Shown: piece after piece, positions 24,941 through 38,600 of the stretch
Position numbering within the stretch: position 1 is the first letter of the stretch
Layout of the letters: every line of letters starts with the position of its first letter
Assembly: GCF_000002995.4 (NCBI RefSeq)
Contig: NW_025062478.1
Location: forward strand, 11,714,001-11,778,000
Direction: 5' to 3'
Length of the DNA: 64,000 bases
From: Brugia malayi
Lineage: Eukaryota; Nematoda; Chromadorea; Rhabditida; Onchocercidae
Notes under the pieces: model-generated
The model's database searches: none
What the model saw: only the letters and a program-made list of their open reading frames with translations
Told to the model about the DNA's origin: nothing
Translations under genes and position numbers: made by a program

Positions 24941-26330
24941 AAATAAAACATAAAATGATAAACTCCAACGACTCTAATGCACAATTCACCCATATCTATG
25001 CAATAATTCACCCATACCTGATATTAGAAATAAACATTTCACATAGAAAAAGACGACTAATTATTATTGTAAACGCTAAGCACATTCACACAACAACCTT
25101 ATCAACACAATTAACTATAAAAGAATTATCTATCCAATCGATATTATTTTTTCTTCCATTTACGTGCAATCTGCAATCTTTCCGTCTCTTTCCTATGATT
25201 GCATGGTTAATGTATGATCAGAGTAATCTATCAAAGAAAATGGATCAAATATGAAACGAATACAGTATATCTTTAAATTCTACTATCGACTATTTAAAGC
25301 TGGTTTTGAATCTTTTTTCACTTTTTTTTTAAATTTTGCTTTTTAAATAATAAAATTATTTTTTATTGATACAATAATTTTCTCTTTATTAAACGGAATA
25401 ATTAACTAACGAGTTTTTAATCATTAATTAGTTTCTAATTATAATTTTTAATTAAATAATGAGTTTTTAGATAGATGAATAAACATTTTCACATTTTGTC
25501 CATTTAAATTAAATGTATTTAAATTGAATGCATTCAAATCGAAAAAAGTAGTCAAATTTTTTTCAATTTAACTCTTCCTGCGCGTGTATTTTTCATACTT
25601 CACATAGTATTTATGGATTTTTGTGAACTAACTTATATGCTGACTCTAAGGAAAGTTTTTGAATTTGCTGAGGAAAATTTTGTTAAAAAATTTCCATAAA
25701 CAAATTTTAGAGCTTTATATGTTTTTTTTTTTTTTAATAAAATACTTCAGTTATCTAAAAAACAGTCCCTAAATTCTTATTGTTCTTTATTGTTCTTCGT
25801 AATAAATTATTCAGAATACTGCTTGACGATCATTCATCAAACCGTCATATTTATATTACTTGAAATTCATATTTAATCTGTGGCAAATATCTTTAATTAA
25901 ATAATCTTTCCTTGATACTGTTTTTCCTCATTTCGATGCAAGTAATTAACATATACATTTTGTAATGTCAGTTCCATTAATTCAACTAAAATGAGATTCA
26001 GTTTTTTTTTTACAATTTTCCCCTTTCTTTTATACAAGATATCAACAATCGACTCGATTATTTTTTTTTATCAGATTGGAATCAAACTGATAAGGAAATT
26101 CAATTTTGTTATTCCATGAATAACTGATCATAGATATGTCTTCTCATCACTTTCCTATCACTTTCCTTTATTTAAAAAACTAATTAGCAGTACCAGAAGA
26201 AATCTTAAAACTTTTACACAATACTGTTTTATAACACGTCATAATTTACTGCTACAACTGTCATTAATGTCATTATTGTCATTACTAATTAGCTGAAATA
26301 AATGAAACGAGTAACAATGACACTAAGCGA
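24941..26330. other. Intergenic, no supported gene
   Basis: AT-rich DNA between the small gene candidate and the left arm of the inverted duplication. One 99-residue open frame (24,955-25,254) has no splice context and no recognisable family. I see nothing else. Confidence 0.5.
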
Positions 26331-26337
26331 AAAATAT

Positions 26338-26400
26338 GTTAGCATTCTTAACAACATACTTTGAATGCCAGCGGCAGAACGATAAAATTGCTGTCGTTTA
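26338..26400 (+). pseudogene. Decayed 3' fragment of the kaptin gene
   Basis: The frame reads MLAFLTTYFECQRQNDKIAV followed by VY and a stop at 26,400. It matches the C-terminus of kaptin at 48,873 onward (KLAVLTTSGLHTVECQRQND, then KTAIVY), with a 12-bp deletion and substitutions. Upstream of it the kaptin homology disappears and stops intervene, so there is no functional gene here. It marks the breakpoint of the duplication. Confidence 0.85.
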
Positions 26401-26860
26401 TTGATCTTCATTGCTTCATTTACTTCATTTATATTGTGTTAATGTAGTTATCGATTTTATTTTGAGATCGTTAGGTTGATCTCTTAATTATCCTGAAGTG
26501 TTGTAAGCAAAATTTAATCATCCAAAACTCTGTTCCGAATTCTTTTTGTAATCTACTTATTTTTTGCGTGTGCTACATTTTTAATTTTGAATTTCAATAC
26601 TTAACAAGATAAGATTTTAAGAATGTAATATAATAAATTTCAATCATTTGAAACTCTTTGTTGACAGTATTGCAAATCTGCAAATCTTCAAGAGTAAAGA
26701 AGTTCAAAATATGAGTCAAAAAGTCGGACAGTTAATCGAATATTGAATTTTAGAAAAAGAAATGAAGTCCTGAAAAATCATCAGTCCATTATTCAAATTA
26801 TTTAATTTGAGTTTTTCCACTTTCCATTCATTCCTGATTCATCAGAACACTGTTGCTAAC

Positions 26861-27049
26861 ATGTCAGTAATGCAAAATAGTGTTCCTTTTAGACCTTATT
26901 TATGCAATTATCACCGAAGTGGAATAAACATTATGCAAGATCGAACGAATCGTATCATTCATAATCACAAAGATACGGACGGTATTTCCCTGATATGTAC
27001 GCTACGGTTTGATTTTCCGGATATTTGTATCTGGATGAACATTCAGTAA
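26861..27049 (+). CDS. Small conserved frame, copy 1, unknown
   Basis: A 62-residue frame beginning MSVMQNSVPFRPYLCNYHRS. The same frame is kept in the right arm at 48,199-48,387 with a Leu/Val difference (ICTLRF here, ICTVRF there). A CAG acceptor-like site (TTCATCAG) lies about 15 nt upstream of the ATG, and the base composition is less AT-biased than the surroundings. It could be a tiny trans-spliced gene or simply part of the kaptin 3' region. Conservation between arms is not evidence of selection, because the arms are near-identical throughout. Confidence 0.25.
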   Translation: MSVMQNSVPFRPYLCNYHRSGINIMQDRTNRIIHNHKDTDGISLICTLRFDFPDICIWMNIQ

Positions 27050-30000
27050 TTATCGAGCTACACTAATACTTATAGAATTCTATCATGTTTCACTGGCACA
27101 GTGATATTTTTATTTCATGCGATATATTTATACTAGTTTGTTGGAAGAATTTCAGAAGGTAATACAGAAATTGGGAAAAAAAAATAATTATATAATATAG
27201 GTGAGATAATATTATCACTTAATAATAAAAATATTTCAATTCTTTATGGCACTAATAATTAACTTGAATTCATTGATGATACTAATAATATTGACTTGTT
27301 TTATATATTTCTCATATGATAATTCAAGTTTAATTTGTTTTAAATTTAAAGTTTCAAAAATTTTAATGTGCAAATATGTTTTCTACAAATTATCAGTTAT
27401 ATCATTCACAGAGCTATAAAAAAAACTTCTATGTGAAAATTTTTTTCAAAAGAATTTTTCATGCTCACATTGCTTAATTTTCAAAAGTTACTGCTTTATC
27501 AAAAGACTTACAATTTATTTTAAACGATAAGATGAAATTTATACGCTTTGTTTGCAAATTTCGTTTAATCGTTAGTCCCAATTTATTTGTTATTTCAGCC
27601 CAATTTAGCCAAACAAATATTCATTTTTTCATTTGACAAAAGAAATCATTTAGGATCATTTAATCAGACAAAATTCATTAAACGAAGTTTTCGTGCAAAA
27701 TTAGGACCCAATGGTAGCCAAGATTTGTGACTCATTCATGGTCAAAAAAAAAAAATTTAAGTACTATTTAAAAAAAAAAATAGAGATTAAATAAAAGTGA
27801 AATTTTGTGACATAAAACGAGCATAACAAATAACAAAAAAAGAAGAAAATCTGAAAAGCATTTATATGAGGAATTTGTTAAATATAATATAACTTAAATT
27901 AAAAACTCAATAACTAACAAAAAGTGCATGTAACGAGATTTCCTGAAAGAATATGGTAATACTTTTGAAGAAATTCATATTGTTACCATTTTGATTACAT
28001 AAAAATTTCGTGGCATTGGATTAGCTGAATTAAAAGTCTTTTAAGAAAGTTAGTATCAAATTCATTGAAAGATTTAAAAAATTTAAAAACAAAAAACTCA
28101 GTAAATATAAACTTTAATAATTTTGAATTGAAATTATATTCATTGCTTTTTCGCCAATTTTTCTTTTATTTTGAATAAACAAAGTCTTTTTGTCTTCGTA
28201 AAATTAATTAATTATTCTTCTAGGAAATTTCCGCTTCTTCCTTTTCTTTAACATTAAACTAAGCCAATAGGAATGAAAGGAAATTGTGGCAAAATGGGCA
28301 AAATTTTATGGCTAAAAGTTTTTCAAAAAATAAAATAAACTGAACATTGCTTCAGCACAATAAAACAGACGGAAGGAATAGGAATGTTTCCGTTTTTCCT
28401 GATATACCGAAAATATCGATTTCACATCCTTTTTCCCCTCATTAAAGTCCCATCTGGAAGATTTATTTTTTTTTTCTCCCTTTCATTGAAGAAAAAAGAG
28501 ATCGCTGCATGCGAGTAACTATTACTAATTAAAAAAGATATGCGACGAGAAAATGGAATAGTTTGAAAGGAAAGAATTGAAATTGAAAGTTAAAAGTTTG
28601 AAGTAATTTGTTTGTAATGATGCATTGAACAAAAGGAAATTATTATTTGAATAATTTTAAGAATTAATTTCCTTAGTCCTTGAGAAATGCAATATTCAAA
28701 TCATTCGTTTTCTCTCTAAATTTTTTCGGTTAGCTCAATAACTGAATAATATTAATTAGTGAAAGTTGAAAATTTGCAAGTGCACAGCATCTCATACATT
28801 TACTTACAATTTATAATTTCCATTTCACTATAACAGTTCGAAGATTAATTACATTGCAAACTTTTCGGAAACAAATTGAAAATTGTATTTGCTGTGATAC
28901 ATCTGACATAGTTAATCAACGTTTTTCACATATTTAATATATTTGACATTAATAACTTCATATAATTGATTGGCAATTTAATTAATAGTTTTGAATATTT
29001 GTGCAAAAATTTTTAATTTACTCATATGAAATGGAATATATTAAAAGAAATCTAATTATGTACAAATATTTCTTCAAGCTACTTTTTAAGTTAGCGAAAA
29101 ATGACAAAAATACTTGCCAGCAAGAGAAAAGACATTAAAAAAGTTTTTTTTTTTCAGTCATTTCTTTTTTTTTTATCTCTCTCTCTCTCTCTCTCTCGCT
29201 CTTCTATTTCTTTGCTTGTTTATTTTCCGGAAATATCATTAAGCTTGATGAACTATTAACACATTATTTGATGTCAATCGTTTTAAATGCAATTTAGTTC
29301 TTCAAAAAAATGAAAAAGAAAAAAAGAAAGGATCTATGGAAGAGAAAAATGGATGACTTTGAGTTTAAATTAGCTTTTTTTCTTCTTGATTTGATTAATT
29401 TTGAATTGGCTTTTGTTAAATTTGAAATTTTGGATTATTCTAAATGAGTGAAATGATTTCACAAAGATTTAAAGCTAAGATAGGATTAATCTTTGAGATA
29501 TGTTTATGATAATTCCCAGAGATATTTGCATTTGTGTGCTACCTTATCCGATACTAACAACTGTTATACCATTTGCTAATGAAACGAATAAGGTAAATTA
29601 ATTGAAATGTTTCGATTGTTATTGCAAAAAACTATTTAACATTCAATTGTAGAATTAAACAGAAAGTAGTAGAATTAATTTTAATGATTCAATTGTAACA
29701 ATGAGAAATTGAAAATAGCGATTTTTTAAAGAAAACATTCCGTCACAATAATCTTTTTCATTCGTTTCAAAAAAAGTTTGACATTTTTCACTGAATGTTT
29801 TACTTTCATCCAACTTTAAAATGCAAAATGTAAAAGTATAATAAGTAAGAATTTAAGAACTGGAAAAAATTTATCTAAAAATTTTTTTTTTCCATTTTCA
29901 TTTCCCTTTTTTTTTTTGAATTTTTATAAAATCATGGAATTGTATACATAAAATTAATGCAAATACATTTTCTTATAAATATGAATTTTGTTGCATTCTC

Positions 30001-31195
30001 TGTTTATTTTCCATCTTTGATAATACAAATACGATTGAGTAATCATACCATTATCAATGCGATAAACAATTGTTATCCATTTCTGATTTTTATCTTTTCT
30101 GCAAATTTTTTCACTGAGAAAGTTTTTGTTTTATCCATTTTGTTTCTACGATTAGAATCTTAACAAATAATTTAGAAGACAACATATTATTAAATTGTCT
30201 GTTCGTATAGATTTCACTTATTTTTAAATTGTTTTTTCAGCTTACTCAAACTTCTTTCAAAATAAAGTGTGTTTTCTAGCAGTAGCTATTGTATTTGAAA
30301 GGAATTAAAAAATAAAATTTAGTGAAATAATTTCAAAGAATTATTTCAAGAAAAAAAAATTTTTTTGTTAAATTCCATAAGCAATAAATAATATATCTAT
30401 TTTTTGCTCATTATGACATAATTAAATTTGCTTTAAAAAGCTCTAAATTAAATAAAAAAAATATTGCAAAAAAATTTGATTTATTAATAGAACTGTCATC
30501 CACTATTAATATAATAATATTTAATTAAGCTTTTGAATTTGTTCCAAAGATATGAGTGATCCATTTTCTATAAACTTTTTTATTTAGATAAATGTTGAAG
30601 TAAATTGTTTTTGTCAACAAAAGCAGATGAAATACCAAAAAAAAAAAAAAAAAAAAAAACAAAACCATTAAATTAATTGAAACATAATGCGATGAATTTG
30701 GCTTAATTAGCAGTAAATTTTTCCTTAAGAAACGTTTGGTTTTATGACAATTTGAAAGACAAATGAAAATTTCGGAAAGTTTTTCTACGAAAATGAAGAA
30801 AAGAATCAGATTGTATTCTAAGTGAAATAAATTTTGTATTATATTTTTCGTTTACTCAATTCTTATGTTAAAATTAGTTAATATAGATTTAATTTGAATT
30901 CAACTTTTTTTTTTCGATAATTTTTTCCTTTTTCCGATTCCTACTTGAATGCCATTTTTTGGTTTCTTTTTGGGAAAGCATAAGCTTATTCCAAAATTGA
31001 TGGTTTAATTCAAATGAAAATAATATCCATCCATAAAGTTAGCTATTGATTGCTATTTATTTAATATTGTGAAGAGAAATATTTTTTAAATATTTAAAAT
31101 TAGCAGAAAGAAATGAGCTTTTATCATTCGTTTCTTTGTCTTTTGATAAATAATTCTTTGTTTTATATTTTCATTCTTTTTTCTGACTTTTAGAT
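27050..31195. other. Non-coding part of left arm
   Basis: AT-rich DNA upstream of GPCR copy 1, with no supported gene. It includes a (TC)n microsatellite at about 29,177-29,202 and a poly-A run at 30,640-30,659. Open frames here, such as 29,957-30,163, are repeated in the right arm but have junk composition. Confidence 0.55.
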
Positions 31196-34147
31196 ATGTC
31201 AAACAATGCGACAAATATTTGTTTAACAAATCAACAAATGCGATTACACGGAAATGAATTGGAAAAATATCTGCAACGATTCCTGTATCCGTGTATCGTA
31301 ATACTTGGCATTACCGGAAATGTACTAAATCTTACTGTTCTACTTAATCGTTCTATGCGGAGCAGGTCATACATGCTCTTCTATTATCAACAATTTGCAA
31401 AATATTATTTCTATGATAGCAATTTTTGATTAATTAGGCATACATGTGAATATAAATAAATCAGAAGTTAGGATTCAAAATTAAAACGAGTATTTGTGAT
31501 AGCAAATAGAAATTTTTTTTTCTACTCAAATGTGAAAGTTGGAAATCTAATTTGAAATTTTACCAAATATTCTCTGATATTATTTCAGATCAAATATCTT
31601 TTTGTCGGCCTTAGCACTAGCTGATATTATATTTCTGTTACTTCTTCTACCCAATATTTTGGCCACTTATCCAATGTTTACGTCCAATTATATTTATCGT
31701 TACATCTATTTTCATATTAAAATTCACTTATTATCTTTAACTAATTGGGTTTCCAGTGCTGCCATTTGGTTTGTTATTTCATTTTTCTGATTTGCCAGAC
31801 AGTTTGCAATCAGTGAATCTTTGCTTCCAAATTAGAAACATTTGAAATTGTAAACTTAACTTACCTCAATTTTCAGGTTAGTAGTAGCTGTATGCGCGGA
31901 TCGCTTAATTGGTATTAGAAGACCATTGCATGCTAAAACTGATTGCAATAAATACCGCACACCGTTGCTAATTGTCGTAATCGTAACAGTCACTGGAATT
32001 GTCAACTTTTATCAGCATTTCCAGTACAAATGCTTTATGCGTAATTATTGTCACCGAACTCAGATCTATTCGAGATGCATTCCGATCAATAATGATGGGT
32101 TTGTCATTGATTATTAGTAAAAGTAACGGTAGCAGAATTTTAATTTTTCAGTTTAATTAATTCATTTAGTGAATTGTCCTAAATTCAGACGTTGGTTCTG
32201 GAATCGAACAAATCCTTACTCTGCAACATATCGTAATTTCATTGATATCAGTGTGACAGTAAATGCTGTCACAACAATCATTCTACCCATATTTCTATTA
32301 TCCTTCCTAAACATTTTATTACTTTGTATACTGCGTAATCGTCGTGACTTATTACTCGTTTCTACCAATCAACGACGGTAAATACTACTATTTATTTTCA
32401 TTATTTACTTTTTGTTCAATTACAATAATAACAATTACGGTAACATCCATTAGTGTTTGTCTATGGTTGAAGGAATTTAAGAAATTTGAAGTTTTAAAAT
32501 TTAAAAGTAGTGAAATTTTTTGATGATATTTAGTGTTCAAAATTCATTCAGTTTGTTGACGCATTTGATAAAATTTCGGTAATTGAAACTGAAATTGCAA
32601 AATAAAGTCAATTAGTCAAATGAGTTGTCAATAAAAGATGTGCATGCCAGACATACAGATTATTAGTATGTAGGTTATAATAGTTTTAGCTTTAATCAAA
32701 TTTAAATACCGATTTTTTTTTTTTTTTTAAAGGTTAATTATAAAACATTAACAAAATTATTTACAAATTTCACTTTTTAGTTTACCAAAGAAGAAGCGCA
32801 GTTTACAGTATCTAAAGATGGAACATCGTGTCACATTAATGGTTACATTGATTGTTACAACATTTATTATCTTAAATGGTCCATCAGCTGTAATACATTT
32901 GGTCAATTTAGCTCGTAAAAAGAAACTAAATTATAATTTTACACTTCTTGGAAAGTTTGTCTTTTTTTTTTTGAATTTCGTTAAGAAAAAATTTCTTTCT
33001 CTCTTGCTCTAAAATCCTAATAAAAGAAAGGGTAAAAACAAATTTATTTTTGCTAATTATTTTCATTTTCCTCCATCTAGAAGAAAAAAGATGAAAAAAA
33101 AAATGAAAAAAATTAAACTGCTGAAAATCTGTTTTCTGTAAAAATTTATTTTACATAGCTTTTAAATATATTTTTACAAAAACTAATAACACATTAATAT
33201 TTTTATTATTATTCACAAGCACATGTTAGATTACAATTAATGTGACATTATTGTCGCATGTAAAGTGTTAAATTAACATTCATAATATTGCAAAAAAAAA
33301 AAAAAAAAATAATAATTAATGCCCAAATTTAATTATTTATGAAGCTAATTAAAATTGCAAATTTTGAAAACATTGTTTCAGTACATTGGTAATAATTGAT
33401 AAAGCTTGCAATTTCATTTTATTCTGCTTAACGAGCAGGCATTTTCGTGCGCGTTTATTTCAATTAACTCAACGAAAAGTTAGTCGATTTTCTGCAAGTT
33501 TCCTACAAATTGGTGATAGTATGCGACGAATTGGAAGTAAGTAAGTTTGGGAAAAGTAAATCTTAAATTTTCAAAGCAAAAAAATTATCAAGACAATAAC
33601 TGTATCCACTGATTTTATAAGTATTTTTTAAATATGATAATTAATTTTACAATATTATTGTATTCCATTCAAAAAAGTGATTAAGTCAAGCATTACTAAT
33701 AAACTGAATTACTGTGCACATGAATTGTAGCTAATGCTATTAATTAAGTAACAATATTTTAATCACAAATTTGGTAATTAACACAAGTGGAAACTGAATA
33801 AATAAGAATTGATTATTGGTAGGAATACAAATAATGGTAAAATATAGGGAAGAAATTGAAGTGTAAACAATTGCTGAAATAAAATATATATGTATATAAA
33901 ATTTTAGACGACAAAATAATCAATAATACGAATTATGAAAAAATAATAGCGAATTGAAGAACGATCAATAATTGTTGTAGGCTTAAGAAAATATTTTTGA
34001 ATAATTTTGTAGGTTGCAAAGAAAAAGTTACAATTTTCCTCTTTTATTAGCTCAAATTTGACTGCAATTTCAGGCATCAATGATGATAGTTTGCAATTGA
34101 AACAATCAATGAAATTGGTTCAAAGAAATTACAATAACAACAATTAA
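31196..34147 (+). CDS. Rhodopsin-type peptide GPCR, FRPR/DMSR-like, copy 1
   Basis: Seven exons: 31196-31365, 31589-31768, 31877-32098, 32189-32377, 32781-32954, 33382-33536 and 34074-34147. They join in frame to about 387 residues. Visible segments: TM1 around VILGITGNVLN, TM2 LSALALADIIFLLLLLP, TM3 end VAVCADRLIGIRRPLH, TM4 LLIVVIVTVTGIV, an extracellular loop 2 with several cysteines, a WNRTNPYS motif before TM5, TM5 TIILPIFLLSFLNILLL, TM6 VTLIVTTFIILNGPSAV and TM7 LVIIDKACNFILFCLTSRHF. The WNRTNP segment and the TM7 DKxxNF motif resemble nematode FMRFamide-like peptide receptors. The canonical DRY is replaced by ADRL. The ligand is unknown. If the exon 6 donor is skipped, the protein ends at a stop at 33,544 instead. 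Confidence 0.85.
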
Positions 34148-35685
34148 TGACGAAACATTGATTTAGCTATCACAGAAATTCGACCCACAAATTATTTTTG
34201 TTAATTTTTTTTTTTTTTTTGCTTTGTTTACTTGCAGGAAATATCACACAACAATATTATTCTGTGAGCAAAATGAGGAAAAAATTAGGAAATTTATAAA
34301 AAATATTAGGATGGATGGCAGGAAGGACAGTGAGAAATCTAATTAAAATAAGAGGGAACTGGTTTGAAATTGATTGATTTAGTCTATCCATTTCCTAAAA
34401 TTAGAAATTAAAAGTGTTACAAAAACTTTTGATGTAGAAATTTGTACCAATTAATTTGCTCATTTCTTAGAATTTAATTAAATGTCAATGGCTTTTATTT
34501 TATTTGTCATACAAAATAATAAAGTCTTGAAAAAAAAAAAAAAAAAAAAAACTTGAAACGACATTAAAATCTTAGCGTTAACTTGATTTTGATTTATGAA
34601 TTCTCATAAATAATTCTTTATATCAATCATGAAGCCTTTCAAATTTAATTAAAAAAAAAAGAAAGAATTCCTGTGCCAAAGCATTTATAACTCAAAATTT
34701 TCGCTCTTATTGATTTTTTGAAACAATTAATTACAAAATAATTAACTGTACATTGATTATACCTCTGCAATTTTAATTCCTTTTCTTCTTTAATGTCATT
34801 TACTTTCAATTTCGAAAATTTAATAAGAAAAACACACGGTGGACTAATTGAGAACATAATAATATTATTAAGTATTTAAGGTAATAAATATGAAATATTA
34901 ACACTTTGTAGAAACTTGTAGAAAAAACTCTTAATAAGTCAGCTCGCAGTACTCATTTTTACGGAACCAAAAGAAATTTGACTTTATAAAACGTAATAAC
35001 CGTAAAAACGTTATAAGTGCAATTCAGTTGTGGCTCCAACTGATCGAAATCATAAATTCGGTTCACTAATTATCACTGATTTATCATACAACAATCAGAT
35101 CTTATTTTTCCCTAATTGATAAATCGTTTTAAAATAATCAAATTTTCCTCATGAAATGATATGTATCGGAACTTTTAATTTAACCTATTTACGTTATTAT
35201 TTGAAGAACGTAATCGAAAATAGACGTTTTATCAGCTTATCAGTCCTCGACTGTCTATTTAACTCATGTTTAGATGCAATATTACTTAAATATTTACAAA
35301 ATTTTATTGTAAAATTAAGTTGCAAATCATTTGTTTCTGAAAAGTAAAATTGATTGATTTGTACACTTAAAAAAAAGAAAGAAAAGGCAAACTAAAACTA
35401 ATCTCACTCAAAATAATTGCTATTAACCAAGTAATACTTATCTGTCACTATTTTATATTTCAAATTTTTGGCGCAAACAATTTTTATGAGAAATTGTTGC
35501 GAACCTCAAAATAAATTGCAATAACAAAATAATTTGATGTAAAAACTAATCATTCCAGTCCAATTGTATTTCGATGAATCATTTAAGCTTCCTCATTTAG
35601 CCAATTTCCCATCCCTTTTCTTTCTTTATTTGTCTTAAGCTTAATTAAATTTCCATTTTCTTCTATTTTTATCATCTTTATTTAT
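34148..35685. other. Non-coding inner end of left arm
   Basis: 3' flank of GPCR copy 1. It has a poly-A stretch at about 34,530-34,550 and AT-rich sequence. Short frames at 34,645-34,857 (-) and 35,156-35,347 (+) are mirrored in the right arm but show no family features. Confidence 0.55.
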
Positions 35686-38600
35686 AATGTTTAAAATATC
35701 GAATAATATACACACAAATATTTTCAATCTTTTAGCCTAATGGATCAGATATTCCTTAATATAGTTTTTTTTTTTATTTTTTTGTTCACATAGCTAGCTT
35801 CTTCTTGTATCCAATTCATAAAGTTGATTCTACTTCTTCAGCAACCTTTATTTCTACTACCTTTTCATCATTTAATTTCACTATCGACAACTGCGCTCAA
35901 CAACTTATTCCGAGATCAGAAAGTGATAAATTTGTCCATAATGATAAGAAGGAAACCATTAACTTTTACCGCTAGGGTTTAAGGATTTATATTTCACAAT
36001 TCCTTAGCAATACTAATTCATAAAAAATGCAATAGCAGAAAGCAAATGTAATTTAGTTCGATATTCAATTCTTTGGAACTATTTTCCTCCTTGGATTGCT
36101 AAAGAGAAGAATCAGATGAATCCAACTTGAAGTGAGAAAAGTTTTGAAAAAGTCTCTAATTCTGCATTTTATCTAAGCACGGGAAGAGACAGGAATTCAT
36201 CAAAGATAGAAGTAAAAACATTTGGTAATTTGAAGAGAATAATAATTAATGGAATATGGCAAACAAGAAAAGCAGGATTTAAAAGATTCATTTTTGCATT
36301 ATTCAAATTAAATTAAGCTGAATAAAGTGTTGCAGTATAAAAATATAGAAAATGATCAAATTTTCAAATTCAAAAAAGATTTTAAAAAATATGTAAAAAA
36401 ATCTTCGGTTTAAAGCTGACTGTAAGGTATCGGAACAAAATGGATAAGCAGAGCAATCCTTTGTTACGGTGATACAGTAAGTATGCAAGTTCATTCATTT
36501 CATATGTTTATTTCATGCTAAATTATTTCTACTAATGATAAGTTAGGATTGAAGTAGCTTTTGAAATTATGAAAATTTAATGATAGCCCATTTTGTTGAT
36601 GTATCATTGAAACGTTACTGTCACCACTGTCAACATCATTTTAAATTATTGCATTATTAGGACATCGCCAACTACTAAGTGCTGATTGCATTATATGAAA
36701 GAAAATTGTCACAATACCTAATGAATTTCACGGTCACAAATATTTCACGACGCGTTTTACGTGCTCCATCTCTCGTGCCGAGATGCGTGTTTGAAATTTG
36801 CTAAATTTGTAAATTGATAAGACCTAGTGTAAGTCTTCGGGCAAGTATTTAATGTCTAAGGGCAAATACATCGGAAATAAACTTATATACTTAGAATTAT
36901 CAATATCATTAAAATTAAAGACTGAAAATTTTTATAATAGTATGCGAGCAATTCAATTCCAATATTTTACCAAATAATAGAAAGGATTATACAGTGCTAT
37001 ACAGATTAAATATTTCACAGTTCAGTAACATTTTCATCAATTTTCACGAATGCAAATATTACATTATTCGTGTCATCCTAAATTTTTCAAAACAGTGCTT
37101 ATAATTTATCATTTCAGAGAGAGAACAGTAAGAATTTAAAATGAAAAGTATCAGAAATAATGCGAAACATACAGATTAAAAACTTTCTGATCTTTGGTCG
37201 TTTTAATCAATTTGAAATAAAAAGGTTTATTTGAGCGTTTGTGCCATTGTATGAATTTGATATTTCACTATGTTCTCTACTACACCGCTAGTATATATTT
37301 ACAAAAAGTTCTGTTTTACATTTAATTTAGCTCTTTTCACTTAATTTCAACACCAATAACAATTAGATTAGATATTGCATTTTTCTGTTCGATTAAAATA
37401 TTATTTCGATCTATTTTTGTCAAACTTATTCTTCCTTTTCTGGCTGAAATGACAGGAAAAATGAATAAACTGCTCAGATAGCTAGAATATTCTCCTAGAA
37501 TATCCTCAGCCACATCAATTTGAAGCCAATAATTGGCATTGATAGCAAAAACCTATATAGCAAGAAGTGGCACTGTCGAGAATCACGAACACGTGGTGAA
37601 GTACGAAAATCCTTCATTAATTTTTCTTTGGAAATAAGTTTTTTTTTTTTTTTTTTTGAAATAAGATTTTTTAGAAATAAGATTCATTAGAAATAAGATT
37701 TTTGCTTTAAATATGTAGTAAGACATGTGAATGTGAATAGCTTTTATGATCTATGTTATTTAAAATGGATTATTTGATACGACTAATATTTTATTAATTT
37801 TTCAAACTATTTAATTAATAAGATGCACGTGAAATATGTTGTAAAATATTCGTGATCGTGAAATTCATTAGATTGTGTGATATTTTTTTCTTTCATATAA
37901 CATACAGTCAATACTGTTGATGTCGTAATAATTCAGTGATTTAAAAAAAAAAAAAAAATGTTAAAATTGGTGACAGTAACATTTTAATGATATATCAAAT
38001 AAACTTTGAAAATATTAATAGAGAAACAAATACTCCATTGTACTTTTGATTACATTGCTATTGTTTCTTTTTTTATATTTTTTTTAATTCATAAAATACA
38101 TTTATATATTATTCTATTCGCAGAGCCAAACTGCAACAAATATTCAATTCTTTTGGCGTTCTAAAAAAAAATCTAAAAAATTTTCATTTCAGATTTTACA
38201 GAAGCGATAAACAGTTTGGAGCATTTTTTGACAAACATAAGGATTAGATATTTTCGTAGTATCGTCATACTATCGTCAGAATGCAGCAATTAATTTATAA
38301 TCTTATTTTAGCATTTGAATTTTTAATGTTTTGAAAAATTCCAATGTTAAAATGAGATTGTAAATTTTTGTTATTCCACATTATATGGGAACGGTATACT
38401 ACCTGATAGTGAAACGTAAATTTTGAAGGTAAATATTTGCGCTAAATTGTAAAATGCGTCCAGAACTCAAACAAATGATTTGTAGTTTTCCGTGAGAAAG
38501 TATAATAAATAAAGGAAAAAGCTATTTGCTCAAAATTTGTTGTTTACACGGTAACAACTTCCTGTCTAGGTGACCTCATTGTTGTTTCGTCACTAATCGT

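Larger units (their letters stand above)
26335..35685 (+). repeat. Left arm of a large inverted duplication
   Basis: About 9.35 kb whose reverse complement is the right arm at 39,571-48,945. Paired landmarks sum to about 75,240-75,256 throughout (for example 31,196 with 44,052 and 35,156 with 40,100), so indels between arms are few and small. The arm contains a full GPCR gene, a small conserved frame and, at its outer end, a truncated piece of the kaptin last exon. The outer 150 bp is the most diverged part. Confidence 0.95.

Noticed and set aside
29957..30163. 68-residue frame present in both arms (also 45,081-45,287)
   Set aside because: Being kept in both arms reflects the recent duplication. 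The composition is that of AT-rich junk.
32169..32188. GPCR exon 4 starting at the first TTTAG (32,169), giving NCPKFRRW
   Set aside because: It breaks the reading frame with exon 3. The next acceptor, AAATTCAG at 32,188, keeps the phase and gives NNDGRWFWNRTNP, as expected for the family.
35156..35347. 63-residue frame present in both arms (also 39,909-40,100)
   Set aside because: Same reasoning: identical because the arms are near-identical, and there are no gene signals around it.
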